A DNA stretch of 11,722 nt from an uncultured Collinsella sp. (lineage in GTDB: Bacteria > Actinomycetota > Coriobacteriia > Coriobacteriales > Coriobacteriaceae): assembly GCA_900543615.1 (NCBI GenBank), contig UQSC01000055.1, positions 1 to 11,722 of the forward strand. The letters are read 5' to 3'. The notes under the pieces are model-generated. The model was not told where the DNA came from. It did not search any database and was given only the letters and a program-made list of their open reading frames with translations. The translations under genes were made by a program, and so were the position numbers. How positions within the stretch are numbered: the first letter of the stretch is position 1; the number at the start of each line of letters is the position of its first letter. Positions 1 to 5,925 of this stretch are shown one piece after another.

Positions 1-50
1 GATCTACACAAGGCTATTCGTCGGCAGCGTCAGATGTGTATAAGAGACAG
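1..50 (+). other. Illumina Nextera P5-side adapter (artefact)
   Basis: This is library adapter, not genome. It reads, in order: the end of the P5 oligo (GATCTACAC, 1-9); an 8-base index AAGGCTAT (10-17), which from memory is i5 index S520; TCGTCGGCAGCGTC (18-31); and the 19-base Tn5 mosaic end AGATGTGTATAAGAGACAG (32-50). Biological sequence starts at 51. Read as protein it gives the familiar adapter peptides MCIRDS (plus strand) and VSYTHLTLPT (minus strand). The latter is fused to the truncated sufD product. Confidence 0.98.
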
Positions 51-51
51 C

Positions 52-234
52 GTCTGCCACGCCAGTAAACTGCTCGTCCAAGCCCTCGACCTCAACGGCC
101 TCGGTGGGAGCGGCGGCAAGCTCGTCAGAGAGCTCGAGCTTGGTCTGGTTCATCTTCAGCCAGCCCCATGTGGCAGCCGGCATCGCATTGACCTGCTCAA
201 GGGTGGTAGCAGCGGTGTTCGTGGTCTGTTTCAT
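52..234 (-). CDS. sufD: SufD, Fe-S cluster assembly protein (N-terminal fragment, cut by contig end)
   Basis: Only the first 61 codons are genuine; codon 62 spans the adapter junction and everything after it is adapter. The fragment carries ATWGWLKMN at residues 21-29, which resembles the conserved W-x-WL-[KR]-x-N segment near the N-terminus of SufD-type SufBD proteins. The start ATG at 234-232 overlaps the sufB stop codon by one base (TAATG). An AAGGAG site lies about 10 bases upstream, inside the end of sufB, so the two are translationally coupled. In the family, SufD pairs with SufB in the SufBC2D scaffold complex in the cytoplasm and is needed for iron acquisition during cluster assembly. 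The identification rests on operon position immediately after sufB and on the short N-terminal match. The catalytic C-terminal part is missing because of the assembly break, not because of a mutation. Confidence 0.8.
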
Positions 235-1646
235 TATCCGATCGCTCCTTCCATCTCGAGCTTGATCAGGTTGTTCATCTCGACGGCGTACTCCAGCGGC
301 AGCTCCTTGGAGACCGGGTTGGCAAAGCCGTTGACGATCATGGTACGGGCTTCTTCCTCCGAGATACCGCGGCTCATCAGGTAGAACACCTTATCGTCGC
401 CGATGCGGCCGATGGTGGCCTCGTGGCCGATGTCGACGTTCTTGGCGCGGATGTCCATGGCCGGAATAGTGTCGGAGCGGCTTTGGTCGTCGAGCATTAG
501 CGACTGGCAGCTCACGGTTGCCTTGGAGCCCTCGGCCTTGGGCGTGGCCACGATGGAGCTGCGGAAGGTCTGGATGCCGCCGCTCTTGGAGATGCCCTTG
601 GTCTCGACGGTTGCCGAAGTATCGGGCGCGTTGAGCACGACCTTGCAGCCGGTATCCAGGTTCTGGCCGGCGCCGGCAAAGGTAATGCCGGTAAAGCTCG
701 AGCGGGCGCGGCGTCCGCTGAGCACGCTCATGGGGTAGAGGTAGCCCACGTGGCTACCGAAGGAGCCGCTGATCCACTCGATGTCGCCGTCCTCGTCCAC
801 GCGCGCACGCTTGGTGTTGAGGTTGTACATGTTCTTGGACCAATTCTCGATGGTAGAGTAGCGCAGGTGCGCACGCTTGCCCACAAAGAGCTCGACGGCG
901 CCGGCGTGGAGGTTGGCCACGTTGTACTTGGGCGCGGAGCAACCCTCAATGAAGTGCAGGTCGGCATCGTCCTCGACGATGATGAGCGTGTGCTCAAACT
1001 GGCCGGCGCCCTTGGCGTTAAGACGGAAGTAACTCTGCAGCGGGAAGTCGAGCTTGGTGCCCTTGGGCACGTAGACAAACGAGCCGCCCGACCATACGGC
1101 GCCGTGCAGGGCCGCAAACTTGTGGTCGGTGGGCGGGATGAGCGTCATAAACTTCTCGTGGATGAGCGGTTCCCACTGCGGGTCGTGCAGGGCCTCCTCG
1201 ATGCCGGAGTAGACGATGCCCATCTTAGACGCCGTGTCCTGCATGTTGTGGTAGACGAGCTCGGAGTCGTACTGCGCGCCGACGCCTGCCAGATAGCTGC
1301 GCTCGGCCTCGGGGATGCCCAGGCGCTCAAAGGTGCTCTTGATGTCGTCGGGCACCGACTCCCAGTCGTGCTTTTGGTCGGTGTTGGGCTTGACATAGGT
1401 GACGATGTTATCCATGTCCAGGCCCTCGATGGAGGGGCCCCACGTCGGGTCGGGAAAACGATTAAAGATCTCGAGGGACTTTAAGCGCAGGTCGAGCATC
1501 CACTGCGGCTCGTCCTTCTTGGCGCTGATCTCGCGCACGATGTCGGGCGTGATGCCGGCGTCGAGGCGCTCAAATCCCTCCTCGCCATAGGTGAAGTCGT
1601 AGAGGCTGCGGTCGATGTCCGCGACCTCGGTGCGGTTCTTGGTCAT
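234..1646 (-). CDS. sufB: SufB, Fe-S cluster scaffold protein
   Basis: Complete 470-residue SufB, within the usual 465-495 range. SufB is the scaffold subunit of the cytoplasmic SufBC2D complex and holds the nascent Fe-S cluster. Family signatures are visible along its length: LHGAVWSGGSFVYVPKG (180-196), HFIEGCSAP (231-239) with Cys236 in a conserved GCxAP, SCQSL with Cys380, and GHEATIGRIGDD (407-418) followed by LMSRGISEEEA. Cys380 and Glu409 occupy the places of the E. coli Cys405 and Glu434 cluster-site residues; this is my alignment by eye. Cys236 is probably the persulfide-accepting cysteine. The ATG at 1646 is preceded by AAAGGGG with 7 bases spacing, and the sufC stop lies 12 bases upstream. 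The last base pair of the stop overlaps the sufD start. Likely co-transcribed as sufC-sufB-sufD. Confidence 0.97.
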   Translation of the reverse strand: MTKNRTEVADIDRSLYDFTYGEEGFERLDAGITPDIVREISAKKDEPQWMLDLRLKSLEIFNRFPDPTWGPSIEGLDMDNIVTYVKPNTDQKHDWESVPDDIKSTFERLGIPEAERSYLAGVGAQYDSELVYHNMQDTASKMGIVYSGIEEALHDPQWEPLIHEKFMTLIPPTDHKFAALHGAVWSGGSFVYVPKGTKLDFPLQSYFRLNAKGAGQFEHTLIIVEDDADLHFIEGCSAPKYNVANLHAGAVELFVGKRAHLRYSTIENWSKNMYNLNTKRARVDEDGDIEWISGSFGSHVGYLYPMSVLSGRRARSSFTGITFAGAGQNLDTGCKVVLNAPDTSATVETKGISKSGGIQTFRSSIVATPKAEGSKATVSCQSLMLDDQSRSDTIPAMDIRAKNVDIGHEATIGRIGDDKVFYLMSRGISEEEARTMIVNGFANPVSKELPLEYAVEMNNLIKLEMEGAIG

Positions 1647-1658
1647 TGCGTCGCCCCT

Positions 1659-2459
1659 TTACGCCTGCTGCTCGGCAGCGGCGGCCTCGGCCTGGGCGCG
1701 CTGCTCGGCGGCCTCGCGCTCGAAGGTCTCAAAGCCGTTCTTGTCGATCCAGGGGATCAGCGAGGCGTCGTCCTCGCGCACGATGTGGCCCTTGACCATA
1801 ACGTGGACGCGGTCGACATCCAGGTGCTCCAGGATGCGCGTGTTGTGCGTGATGATGAGCATGGAGCCGTCGCAGCTCTTGCGGTAGGCGTCCATGCCAT
1901 GACTGACGGTGGAAAGGGCGTCGACGTCCAGGCCGGAGTCAGTCTCGTCCAGGATGGCGAGCTTGGGCTGCAGCAGCAGAAGCTGGAGCATCTCGACCTT
2001 CTTTTTCTCGCCGCCCGAGAAACCCACGCCCAGCTCGCGGTTGAGGTAGGCGGTATCCATGTTGAGCTCGGCCGCGAGCTCCTTCACGCGGCGGCGGAAC
2101 TCCTTGCCCTTCATCTCCAGGCCGGGGCGGCCGGCGATGCTGGCGCGCAAAAAGCTCGACAGTGGCACGCCCGGAATCTCGACCGGGGCCTGGAAGCTCA
2201 GGAACAGGCCGGCGCGCGAACGCTTGTCGGTGGTGAGCTCGGTGATGTCCTGGCCGTCAAAGACGATGCGGCCGTCGTTGACCGTGTAGACGGGGTCGCC
2301 CATGACCAGGTGGCCGAGGGTGGACTTGCCGGCGCCGTTGGGTCCCATCAGCACGTGGGTCTCGCCGGCGGCGACGTTGAGGTTGACGTTGTGGAGGATG
2401 GTCTTCTCGTCCACGGAGGCGGTCAGACCTTCGATGGAAAGCAGTGGATTTGCGCTCAT
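1659..2459 (-). CDS. sufC: SufC, ABC-type ATPase of the Fe-S assembly complex
   Basis: A 266-residue ABC ATPase that powers conformational change of SufBD. Visible motifs: Walker A GPNGAGKST (39-47), Q-loop FLSFQAP (Gln90), signature FSGGEKKKVEM (147-157), Walker B LAILDE (167-172) continuing into ETDSGLDVDAL, which is diagnostic for SufC among ABC proteins, and switch histidine IITHN (His205). The C-terminus (about 247-266) is an Ala/Glu/Gln-rich tail beyond the usual end, probably helical. I chose the ATG at 2459 because GAGGG lies 5 bases upstream and the protein then begins MSANPLLSIEGL, as SufC proteins do. An in-frame ATG ten codons earlier (2489) has a poorer site, AGGG about 12 bases away. 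First gene of the leftward suf operon, divergent from the Rrf2 regulator. Confidence 0.97.
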   Translation of the reverse strand: MSANPLLSIEGLTASVDEKTILHNVNLNVAAGETHVLMGPNGAGKSTLGHLVMGDPVYTVNDGRIVFDGQDITELTTDKRSRAGLFLSFQAPVEIPGVPLSSFLRASIAGRPGLEMKGKEFRRRVKELAAELNMDTAYLNRELGVGFSGGEKKKVEMLQLLLLQPKLAILDETDSGLDVDALSTVSHGMDAYRKSCDGSMLIITHNTRILEHLDVDRVHVMVKGHIVREDDASLIPWIDKNGFETFEREAAEQRAQAEAAAAEQQA

Positions 2460-2523
2460 GCTGTCCCTCTCTGTATATGGTGTACTCATAGGTGTACTAA
2501 ACCCTAGGAATCTTCTCGGAATA

Positions 2524-2551
2524 AAGTTACTATGGGTTCGGCGTTAGTCAA
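2524..2551 (-). promoter_or_regulatory. candidate suf operon promoter
   Basis: Reading leftward, TTGACT (2551-2546) matches the -35 consensus at five of six bases. It is followed after 16 bases by TAACTT (2529-2524), a weak -10. Transcription would start near 2517 and give a leader of roughly 58 bases before sufC. The -35 falls inside the dyad at 2544-2567, which would suit repression by the neighbouring Rrf2 protein. The -10 is poor, so the exact start is uncertain. Confidence 0.35.
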
Positions 2552-2567
2552 GGGAAAACCCGACTAA
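2544..2567. promoter_or_regulatory. dyad operator candidate over the suf promoter
   Basis: TTAGTC (2544-2549) and GACTAA (2562-2567) are perfect inverted arms. Between them is a second, slightly offset inverted pair, GGG (2552-2554) and CCC (2559-2561), around four A. The 24-base element covers the candidate suf -35 box and lies between sufC and the divergent rrf2 gene. Size, position and symmetry fit a binding site for a dimeric winged-helix regulator such as the adjacent Rrf2 protein. There is no T run, so it is not a terminator. Confidence 0.5.
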
Positions 2568-2631
2568 TCCACTCGACTTTTTAGATGTGGGACATAATAA
2601 TCAGGTTTGTTTGCCCCGCGTGCATAAGATT

Positions 2632-2661
2632 TGGGACAAACACTCCTGGTATTTTGTCCCA
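2632..2661 (+). promoter_or_regulatory. rrf2 promoter region with inverted repeat
   Basis: TGGGACAAA (2632-2640) and TTTGTCCCA (2653-2661) form a perfect 9-base inverted repeat with a 12-base spacer. Between and overlapping the arms lies an extended -10, TG-g-TATTTT (2647-2655), that would start transcription near 2662, about 20 bases before the rrf2 ATG. An operator spanning the -10 and start point is the classic arrangement for autorepression. A further TGGGACA lies at 2588-2594 in direct orientation, 44 bases from the left arm (about four helical turns). Confidence 0.5.
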
Positions 2662-2681
2662 GCAACGATGGGAGGGTAGGT

Positions 2682-3113
2682 ATGCTCATTTCTTCCAAGG
2701 GCCGCTATGCCCTCCGGCTGATGATCTATATCGCGGCGCTCGGCGACGCCGAGGGCAAGATTGCCCTGCGCGAGGTTGCCGACCGCGAGCATATCTCGCA
2801 AAAGTATTTGGAGCAGCTGGTTCGTCCGCTTATGAAGGCTGGCCTGCTTAAGAGCGTGCGCGGCAAGGGCGGCGGCTACATGATGGCCAAGGATCCCTCC
2901 GAGGTACGTGCGGGTGACATCCTGCGCGCCGTCGAGGGCAGCACGGCGCCCGTGGCGTGCGACGGCATCGACAACAGCTGCACCCGCAGCGATTTGTGCT
3001 CGACCGTCAAGTTCTGGCGCGGTCTGGACGACGTGATCGAAAAATACGTCGACGGCGTGACGTTGGCCGACCTAGCCGCCGTTCCCGAGATCAACTTTGA
3101 CATTAAGCTGTAA
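2682..3113 (+). CDS. Rrf2-family (IscR-like) transcriptional regulator
   Basis: A 143-residue winged-helix regulator of the Rrf2 family, the group containing the Fe-S sensor IscR. The N-terminus MLISSKGRYALRLMIYIA and the helix-turn-helix/wing region (about 29-70: ISQKYLEQLVRPLMKAGLL, then the KGGGY wing) are typical. Three cysteines, Cys93, Cys100 and Cys106, have the spacing C-X6-C-X5-C and are the likely Fe-S cluster ligands. E. coli IscR uses C-X5-C-X5-C plus His107; here the residue in the histidine position is Val109, so the fourth ligand differs. The ATG at 2682 has GGGAGGG 5 bases upstream. A TTG at 2631 in the same frame would start inside the promoter dyad and is rejected. Divergent orientation next to sufCBD strongly suggests it controls the suf operon and itself, responding to Fe-S supply or oxidative stress. 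Confidence 0.9.
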   Translation: MLISSKGRYALRLMIYIAALGDAEGKIALREVADREHISQKYLEQLVRPLMKAGLLKSVRGKGGGYMMAKDPSEVRAGDILRAVEGSTAPVACDGIDNSCTRSDLCSTVKFWRGLDDVIEKYVDGVTLADLAAVPEINFDIKL

Positions 3114-3122
3114 GGGCTGCAA

Positions 3123-3410
3123 ATGACATCTCTCGACAAGGTGTACAAGCAAATCGAAGTTTTTGCTCTGGAATGTGACGCCGAGAAGGTCGTGTTGTTT
3201 GGTTCTCGTGCTCGAGGCGACAACTTGCCCAAGAGCGATATTGACATCGCCGTAGCAGGTTGCCGGGATTTCGGCCGTTTCTCATATTTGATCGAGGAAC
3301 ATCTTGATACTCTTTTAGATGTAGATGTCGTCAATCTCGACGAGTCCCTATCGCAGCAATTGCTCGATGAGATTGCCAGGGATGGTGTGATTCTGTATGA
3401 AAAAATATGA
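3123..3410 (+). CDS. MNT-domain nucleotidyltransferase antitoxin (MntA-like)
   Basis: A 95-residue minimal nucleotidyltransferase. The hallmark GSX10DXD motif is complete: Gly27-Ser28, then Asp39 and Asp41 (SDIDIAV), and a likely third metal-binding aspartate in LLDVDVVNL (Asp68). In characterised MNT/HEPN systems the MNT protein is an antitoxin that transfers AMP groups to a tyrosine of the HEPN toxin, silencing its RNase activity. It starts 9 bases after the rrf2 stop, with AAGGG overlapping that stop codon, and overlaps the downstream HEPN gene by 14 bases, so all three are probably one transcript. The DNA is markedly AT-richer than the surroundings (25 of 60 bases G+C in 3121-3180, against 39 of 60 in 2041-2100), pointing to acquisition by transfer. 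The MNT fold is secure; the antitoxin role is inferred from the partner. Confidence 0.88.
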   Translation: MTSLDKVYKQIEVFALECDAEKVVLFGSRARGDNLPKSDIDIAVAGCRDFGRFSYLIEEHLDTLLDVDVVNLDESLSQQLLDEIARDGVILYEKI

Positions 3411-3816
3411 GAACTTTGTTAGCGCCTTGGCGAATCTTGAGGATGCGCCCAATCAGGATCTCAACAATGATTTTGTTCAGAGTGGATTAATTAATAAGTT
3501 CAATCTTCAATTTGAACTGAGCTGGAAGCTCCTTAAGCGTCTGCTCGAGTATGAGGGCGCCACGCTTGCCGCGTCGGGGTCTCCTCGTGCCATCTTGAAG
3601 GAGTCGTACCGATTCTACGACTTTATTGATGAGGCGGCCTGGCTAGACATGCTCAGAGACCGCAATACGAACGTCCATATCTACGACAACAAGCTCGCTC
3701 AAGATTTGATTCAGCGCATCTTGAACGTCTATATCCCCGCTTTCTGTCAGTTGAGGGACGGGCTGATGGAGCGATACGGCGAGCTTCTGATGGCGCCCGA
3801 CGACCAGTTTGTTTAA
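3397..3816 (+). CDS. HEPN-domain toxin / nucleotidyltransferase substrate-binding protein (HI0074-like)
   Basis: A 139-residue all-helical protein of the HI0074-type 'nucleotidyltransferase substrate-binding' family, a branch of the HEPN superfamily. Characteristic parts are FNLQFELSWKLLKRLLEYEG (35-54), the family's SWK core, and RNTNVHIY (89-96). The latter matches R-X4-H-X-Y: Arg89 and His94 are the RNase-type HEPN pair, and Tyr96 is in the position that MntA-type enzymes AMPylate. It begins inside the end of the MNT gene (14-base overlap, ATGA-type coupling); the nearest purine-rich stretch, AGGGA, is 14 bases upstream, so translation probably depends on the antitoxin gene. G+C is low (21 of 60 bases in 3481-3540). 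Likely an RNA-cleaving toxin held in check by the MNT partner. Some HI0074-type pairs have no demonstrated toxicity, so the toxin role is inference. Confidence 0.85.
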   Translation: MKKYENFVSALANLEDAPNQDLNNDFVQSGLINKFNLQFELSWKLLKRLLEYEGATLAASGSPRAILKESYRFYDFIDEAAWLDMLRDRNTNVHIYDNKLAQDLIQRILNVYIPAFCQLRDGLMERYGELLMAPDDQFV

Positions 3817-3858
3817 TTCCTTAAGATTTCGCGGAAGGTTGTTGCCGTTTACCGAGGG

Positions 3859-3874
3859 GTTGTTGTGCAACAAC
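3859..3874. repeat. inverted repeat upstream of the surface protein gene
   Basis: GTTGTTG (3859-3865) and CAACAAC (3868-3874) are perfect 7-base arms with a 2-base centre. It lies 42 bases after the HEPN stop and 69 bases before the next start codon. No T run follows, so a factor-independent terminator is unlikely; it could be a weak stem-loop or a protein-binding site. The rest of the 127-base gap shows no confident promoter. The inner 12 bases recur inverted at 5790-5801. Confidence 0.45.
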
Positions 3875-3943
3875 GGACGAGCTGCAATACTGATTCTATC
3901 TTTGCAAACTGCACTTTAACTACACCAATGCAGGGAGGATCTT

Positions 3944-5722
3944 ATGCAGCCCAAGCATTCTGCTATTGTCGCGGGTCTGACGCTGGCGCTTTCGTTTGGC
4001 GCCGTTTCCGCGCCGGCACCCGCCGCTGCCGAGGAGCCCACGCCAGGCGTTGCCTCGGATGCCACCGATATCGATAAGGGTCTCTACACCCAGCAGTCCT
4101 TCTCGGGCGTGCTGAGGTCGGTCCAGGGCGTTTCGTTTGTCAACGTGACTACCGAGATGAAGTACTTTACCAAGTACGAGAGCCATGGTAACTACAACCA
4201 GGGCTTTTCGTATGGTGACGGCTACAACGCGCTGGGCTATTACCAGTTCGACCGCCGTTGGTCGCTCATTCCGTTTATGAAGCAGGTCTACAACTACAGC
4301 CCCGAAAAATACAGCATGCTCAAGGATGCGATTGATCGCGGCAGCGAGATTTCCAACGCGAGCAATGCCATGTACGAGAACGACCAGCTTACCGAGCTGG
4401 GCCGTATTGCACAGGAGGCCTTCCAGGGTGCTTATAACACCGATCCTGCTGAGTTTTCGGCTCTGCAGGATGCGTATGCGTACAACTCGTACTATGCGGT
4501 GACCGAGGCGTGGCTTAAGAGCGCTCTTGGCATTGACATCTCCGGCCGCGCCGATTGCGTCAAGGGTATGGTGTGGAGCATCACCAACATGTGCGGTACC
4601 GGTGGCTGCAGAGACTTCTTCCGCTGGGCGAATCTTTCCAACGATATGTCCGACCGCGAGTTTGCGACGGCGCTCTCCAATAGCGTGGTCAACAATGTCG
4701 CCACCAAGTTTTCAAGTCAGCCCCAGTATCATGAGGGCTGGAAGAACCGCTACCGCAACGAGCTGAAGGACTGCTTGGTTTATATCGCTGAGGACGAGGC
4801 TGCCGCCGCGACGCCCGTGCAGCCCGAGCCTGCGCCGGCGCCCTCGCCGACACCTGATTCGAATGACGGCTCGAGTGACGATGCCAACGATGACAGGATG
4901 GATGCGCCCTCGACCGATGCTGACGGTAATGGCTCTGCTGGTGGCACTACCAACGACGGCTCTACCTCGAACGGCTCCGATTCGAACGGCTCTGCTGCGA
5001 GCGATTCGCCTTCAAGCTCTGCCGGCAATACGGACAGCGACGCTTCTGGTTCGACCGACGCTGGCACCTCTAACTCATCTACCGGCTCGAGCGATTCGTC
5101 CGTTGACACCGGCTCTAACAACGGCTCCGGCTCTGACACGACCCCTGATTCCGATGCCTCCAAGGACGACTCGAATAAGGCGCCGGACGCTCCCGTTGCT
5201 TCGCCGGACAAGAAGCCTTCTTTCTCCGAGCAGCTTGGTTCTACGCTGGGTTCTTCGCTGATGGCTGGCGTCAATAACGGCTCGGCCCAGAACAAGGACA
5301 ACTCTGATCAGGTTTCCACGGAAAAGACCGAAGCCGCAAAGGGCGACTCCAAGGTCAAGGCTTCCGAGAAGGCTGAATCCGATAAGGGTCCTAGCTCTGA
5401 TGAGAAGGGCGACAAGTCCGGTCAGAAGAAGGACGAGAGCAAGACCGAGGGCGAAAAGAAACAGCCCGAAGACGACGACAAGAGCGGTGCTGACAACCAA
5501 GTCCAAGAGCAAAATGACTCCAAGACGGTGACCACTACAACCACGACGACTACAACGACCAAGTCATCTGGCGGTAACATGCCCAAGACGGGCGACCTTA
5601 TCGTTATGGCGAGCCTTGCCAGTGCAAGCTTGGCCACGCTGGGTGCCACGTCTATTGTGAGTGGCAAGCATAAGCTCGATCAGCAAAAGAAGGCTGCTGG
5701 GCAGAACGACTCCGAGGAGTAG
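3944..5722 (+). CDS. secreted, wall-anchored protein with lysozyme/Rpf-like domain and MPKTG sorting signal
   Basis: A 592-residue surface protein. Residues 1-29 form a signal peptide (Lys4, hydrophobic core IVAGLTLALSFGA, likely cleavage after APAAA). Residues about 65-285 form a globular domain containing YESHGNY and GDGYNALGYYQFDRRW (78-106). This E-S-x-G-N-[YW] ... G-x-G-Y ... Q-F pattern resembles the catalytic-glutamate region of resuscitation-promoting factors and soluble lytic transglycosylases, making Glu79 the candidate catalytic acid. Four cysteines (205, 217, 222, 277) could form two disulfides. Residues about 286-545 are a low-complexity stalk, Ser/Asp/Gly/Asn-rich, then Lys/Glu-rich, ending in a threonine run (530-539). 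MPKTGD (546-551), a hydrophobic segment to about 572 and KHK form a sortase signal with Met for the usual Leu. AGGGAGG lies 5 bases before the ATG. Probable peptidoglycan hydrolase; enzyme activity is inferred. Confidence 0.75.
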   Translation: MQPKHSAIVAGLTLALSFGAVSAPAPAAAEEPTPGVASDATDIDKGLYTQQSFSGVLRSVQGVSFVNVTTEMKYFTKYESHGNYNQGFSYGDGYNALGYYQFDRRWSLIPFMKQVYNYSPEKYSMLKDAIDRGSEISNASNAMYENDQLTELGRIAQEAFQGAYNTDPAEFSALQDAYAYNSYYAVTEAWLKSALGIDISGRADCVKGMVWSITNMCGTGGCRDFFRWANLSNDMSDREFATALSNSVVNNVATKFSSQPQYHEGWKNRYRNELKDCLVYIAEDEAAAATPVQPEPAPAPSPTPDSNDGSSDDANDDRMDAPSTDADGNGSAGGTTNDGSTSNGSDSNGSAASDSPSSSAGNTDSDASGSTDAGTSNSSTGSSDSSVDTGSNNGSGSDTTPDSDASKDDSNKAPDAPVASPDKKPSFSEQLGSTLGSSLMAGVNNGSAQNKDNSDQVSTEKTEAAKGDSKVKASEKAESDKGPSSDEKGDKSGQKKDESKTEGEKKQPEDDDKSGADNQVQEQNDSKTVTTTTTTTTTTKSSGGNMPKTGDLIVMASLASASLATLGATSIVSGKHKLDQQKKAAGQNDSEE

Positions 5723-5755
5723 TCCCTTTCGGTTGCCCGACAACTAAAGATTCGC

Positions 5756-5791
5756 AATGGGGGCCGGTGCAGTTGCATCGGGCCCCATTTT
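5756..5791 (+). terminator. rho-independent terminator after the surface protein gene
   Basis: A GC-rich hairpin: ATGGGGGCC (5757-5765) pairs with GGGCCCCAT (5780-5788). An inner self-complementary TGCA pair (5768-5771 and 5774-5777) surrounds a GT tip, and TTTT follows at 5788-5791. The stem is strong, with one bulge. It lies about 35 bases past the stop codon and separates this transcript from the next gene. Confidence 0.8.
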
Positions 5792-5801
5792 GTTGCACAA
5801 C
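5790..5801 (-). repeat. inverted copy of the 12-base element at 3862-3873
   Basis: TTGTTGCACAAC (5790-5801) is the exact reverse complement of GTTGTGCAACAA at 3862-3873, and each copy is itself nearly palindromic (GTTG-NN-CAAC). The two copies flank the surface protein gene. Chance is not excluded because the core is a simple palindrome. Confidence 0.4.
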
Positions 5802-5886
5802 GATTTGTTATGCCCCCTCAAAGCCTTTGTTCCTACCGTTGCCCGATGCCTTTGCACGGATCCAGCGTTGCACTTGAACTGCTCGC

Positions 5887-5892
5887 TACAAT
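5887..5892 (+). promoter_or_regulatory. candidate -10 box of the AAA-ATPase-like gene
   Basis: TACAAT (5887-5892) matches TATAAT at five of six positions and ends 33 bases before the GTG start, giving a leader of about 27 bases. No good -35 box is present at 16-18 bases distance. The 203-base gap before this gene otherwise holds only the upstream terminator. Confidence 0.35.
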
Positions 5893-5925
5893 GGGCTTCG
5901 TGCTGCGTTTTAGGGAGAAGTTACG

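Noticed and set aside
34..384. Plus-strand open frame starting MCIRDS, and minus-strand frame 11221-11718 starting MGSEMCIRDS
   Set aside because: Both start inside Nextera adapter and run antisense to sufD/sufB or to the last glycosyltransferase.
750..1484. 244-codon plus-strand open frame inside sufB, and similar ones inside sufC (1785-2507) and the GlfT-like gene (7927-8760)
   Set aside because: These are antisense shadows of well-supported genes, rich in Val/Gly/Ala/Asp with no motif and no upstream ribosome site of note.
3817..3842. TTCC/GGAA arms just after the HEPN stop, as terminator
   Set aside because: The stem is 4 bases with a 12-base loop and no T run; too weak to support.
4780..5512. 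Several open frames on both strands across the Ser/Asp-rich stalk of the surface protein
   Set aside because: The low-complexity DNA lacks stops in several frames. Signal peptide, domain, stalk and sorting signal only make sense in the 3944-5722 frame.
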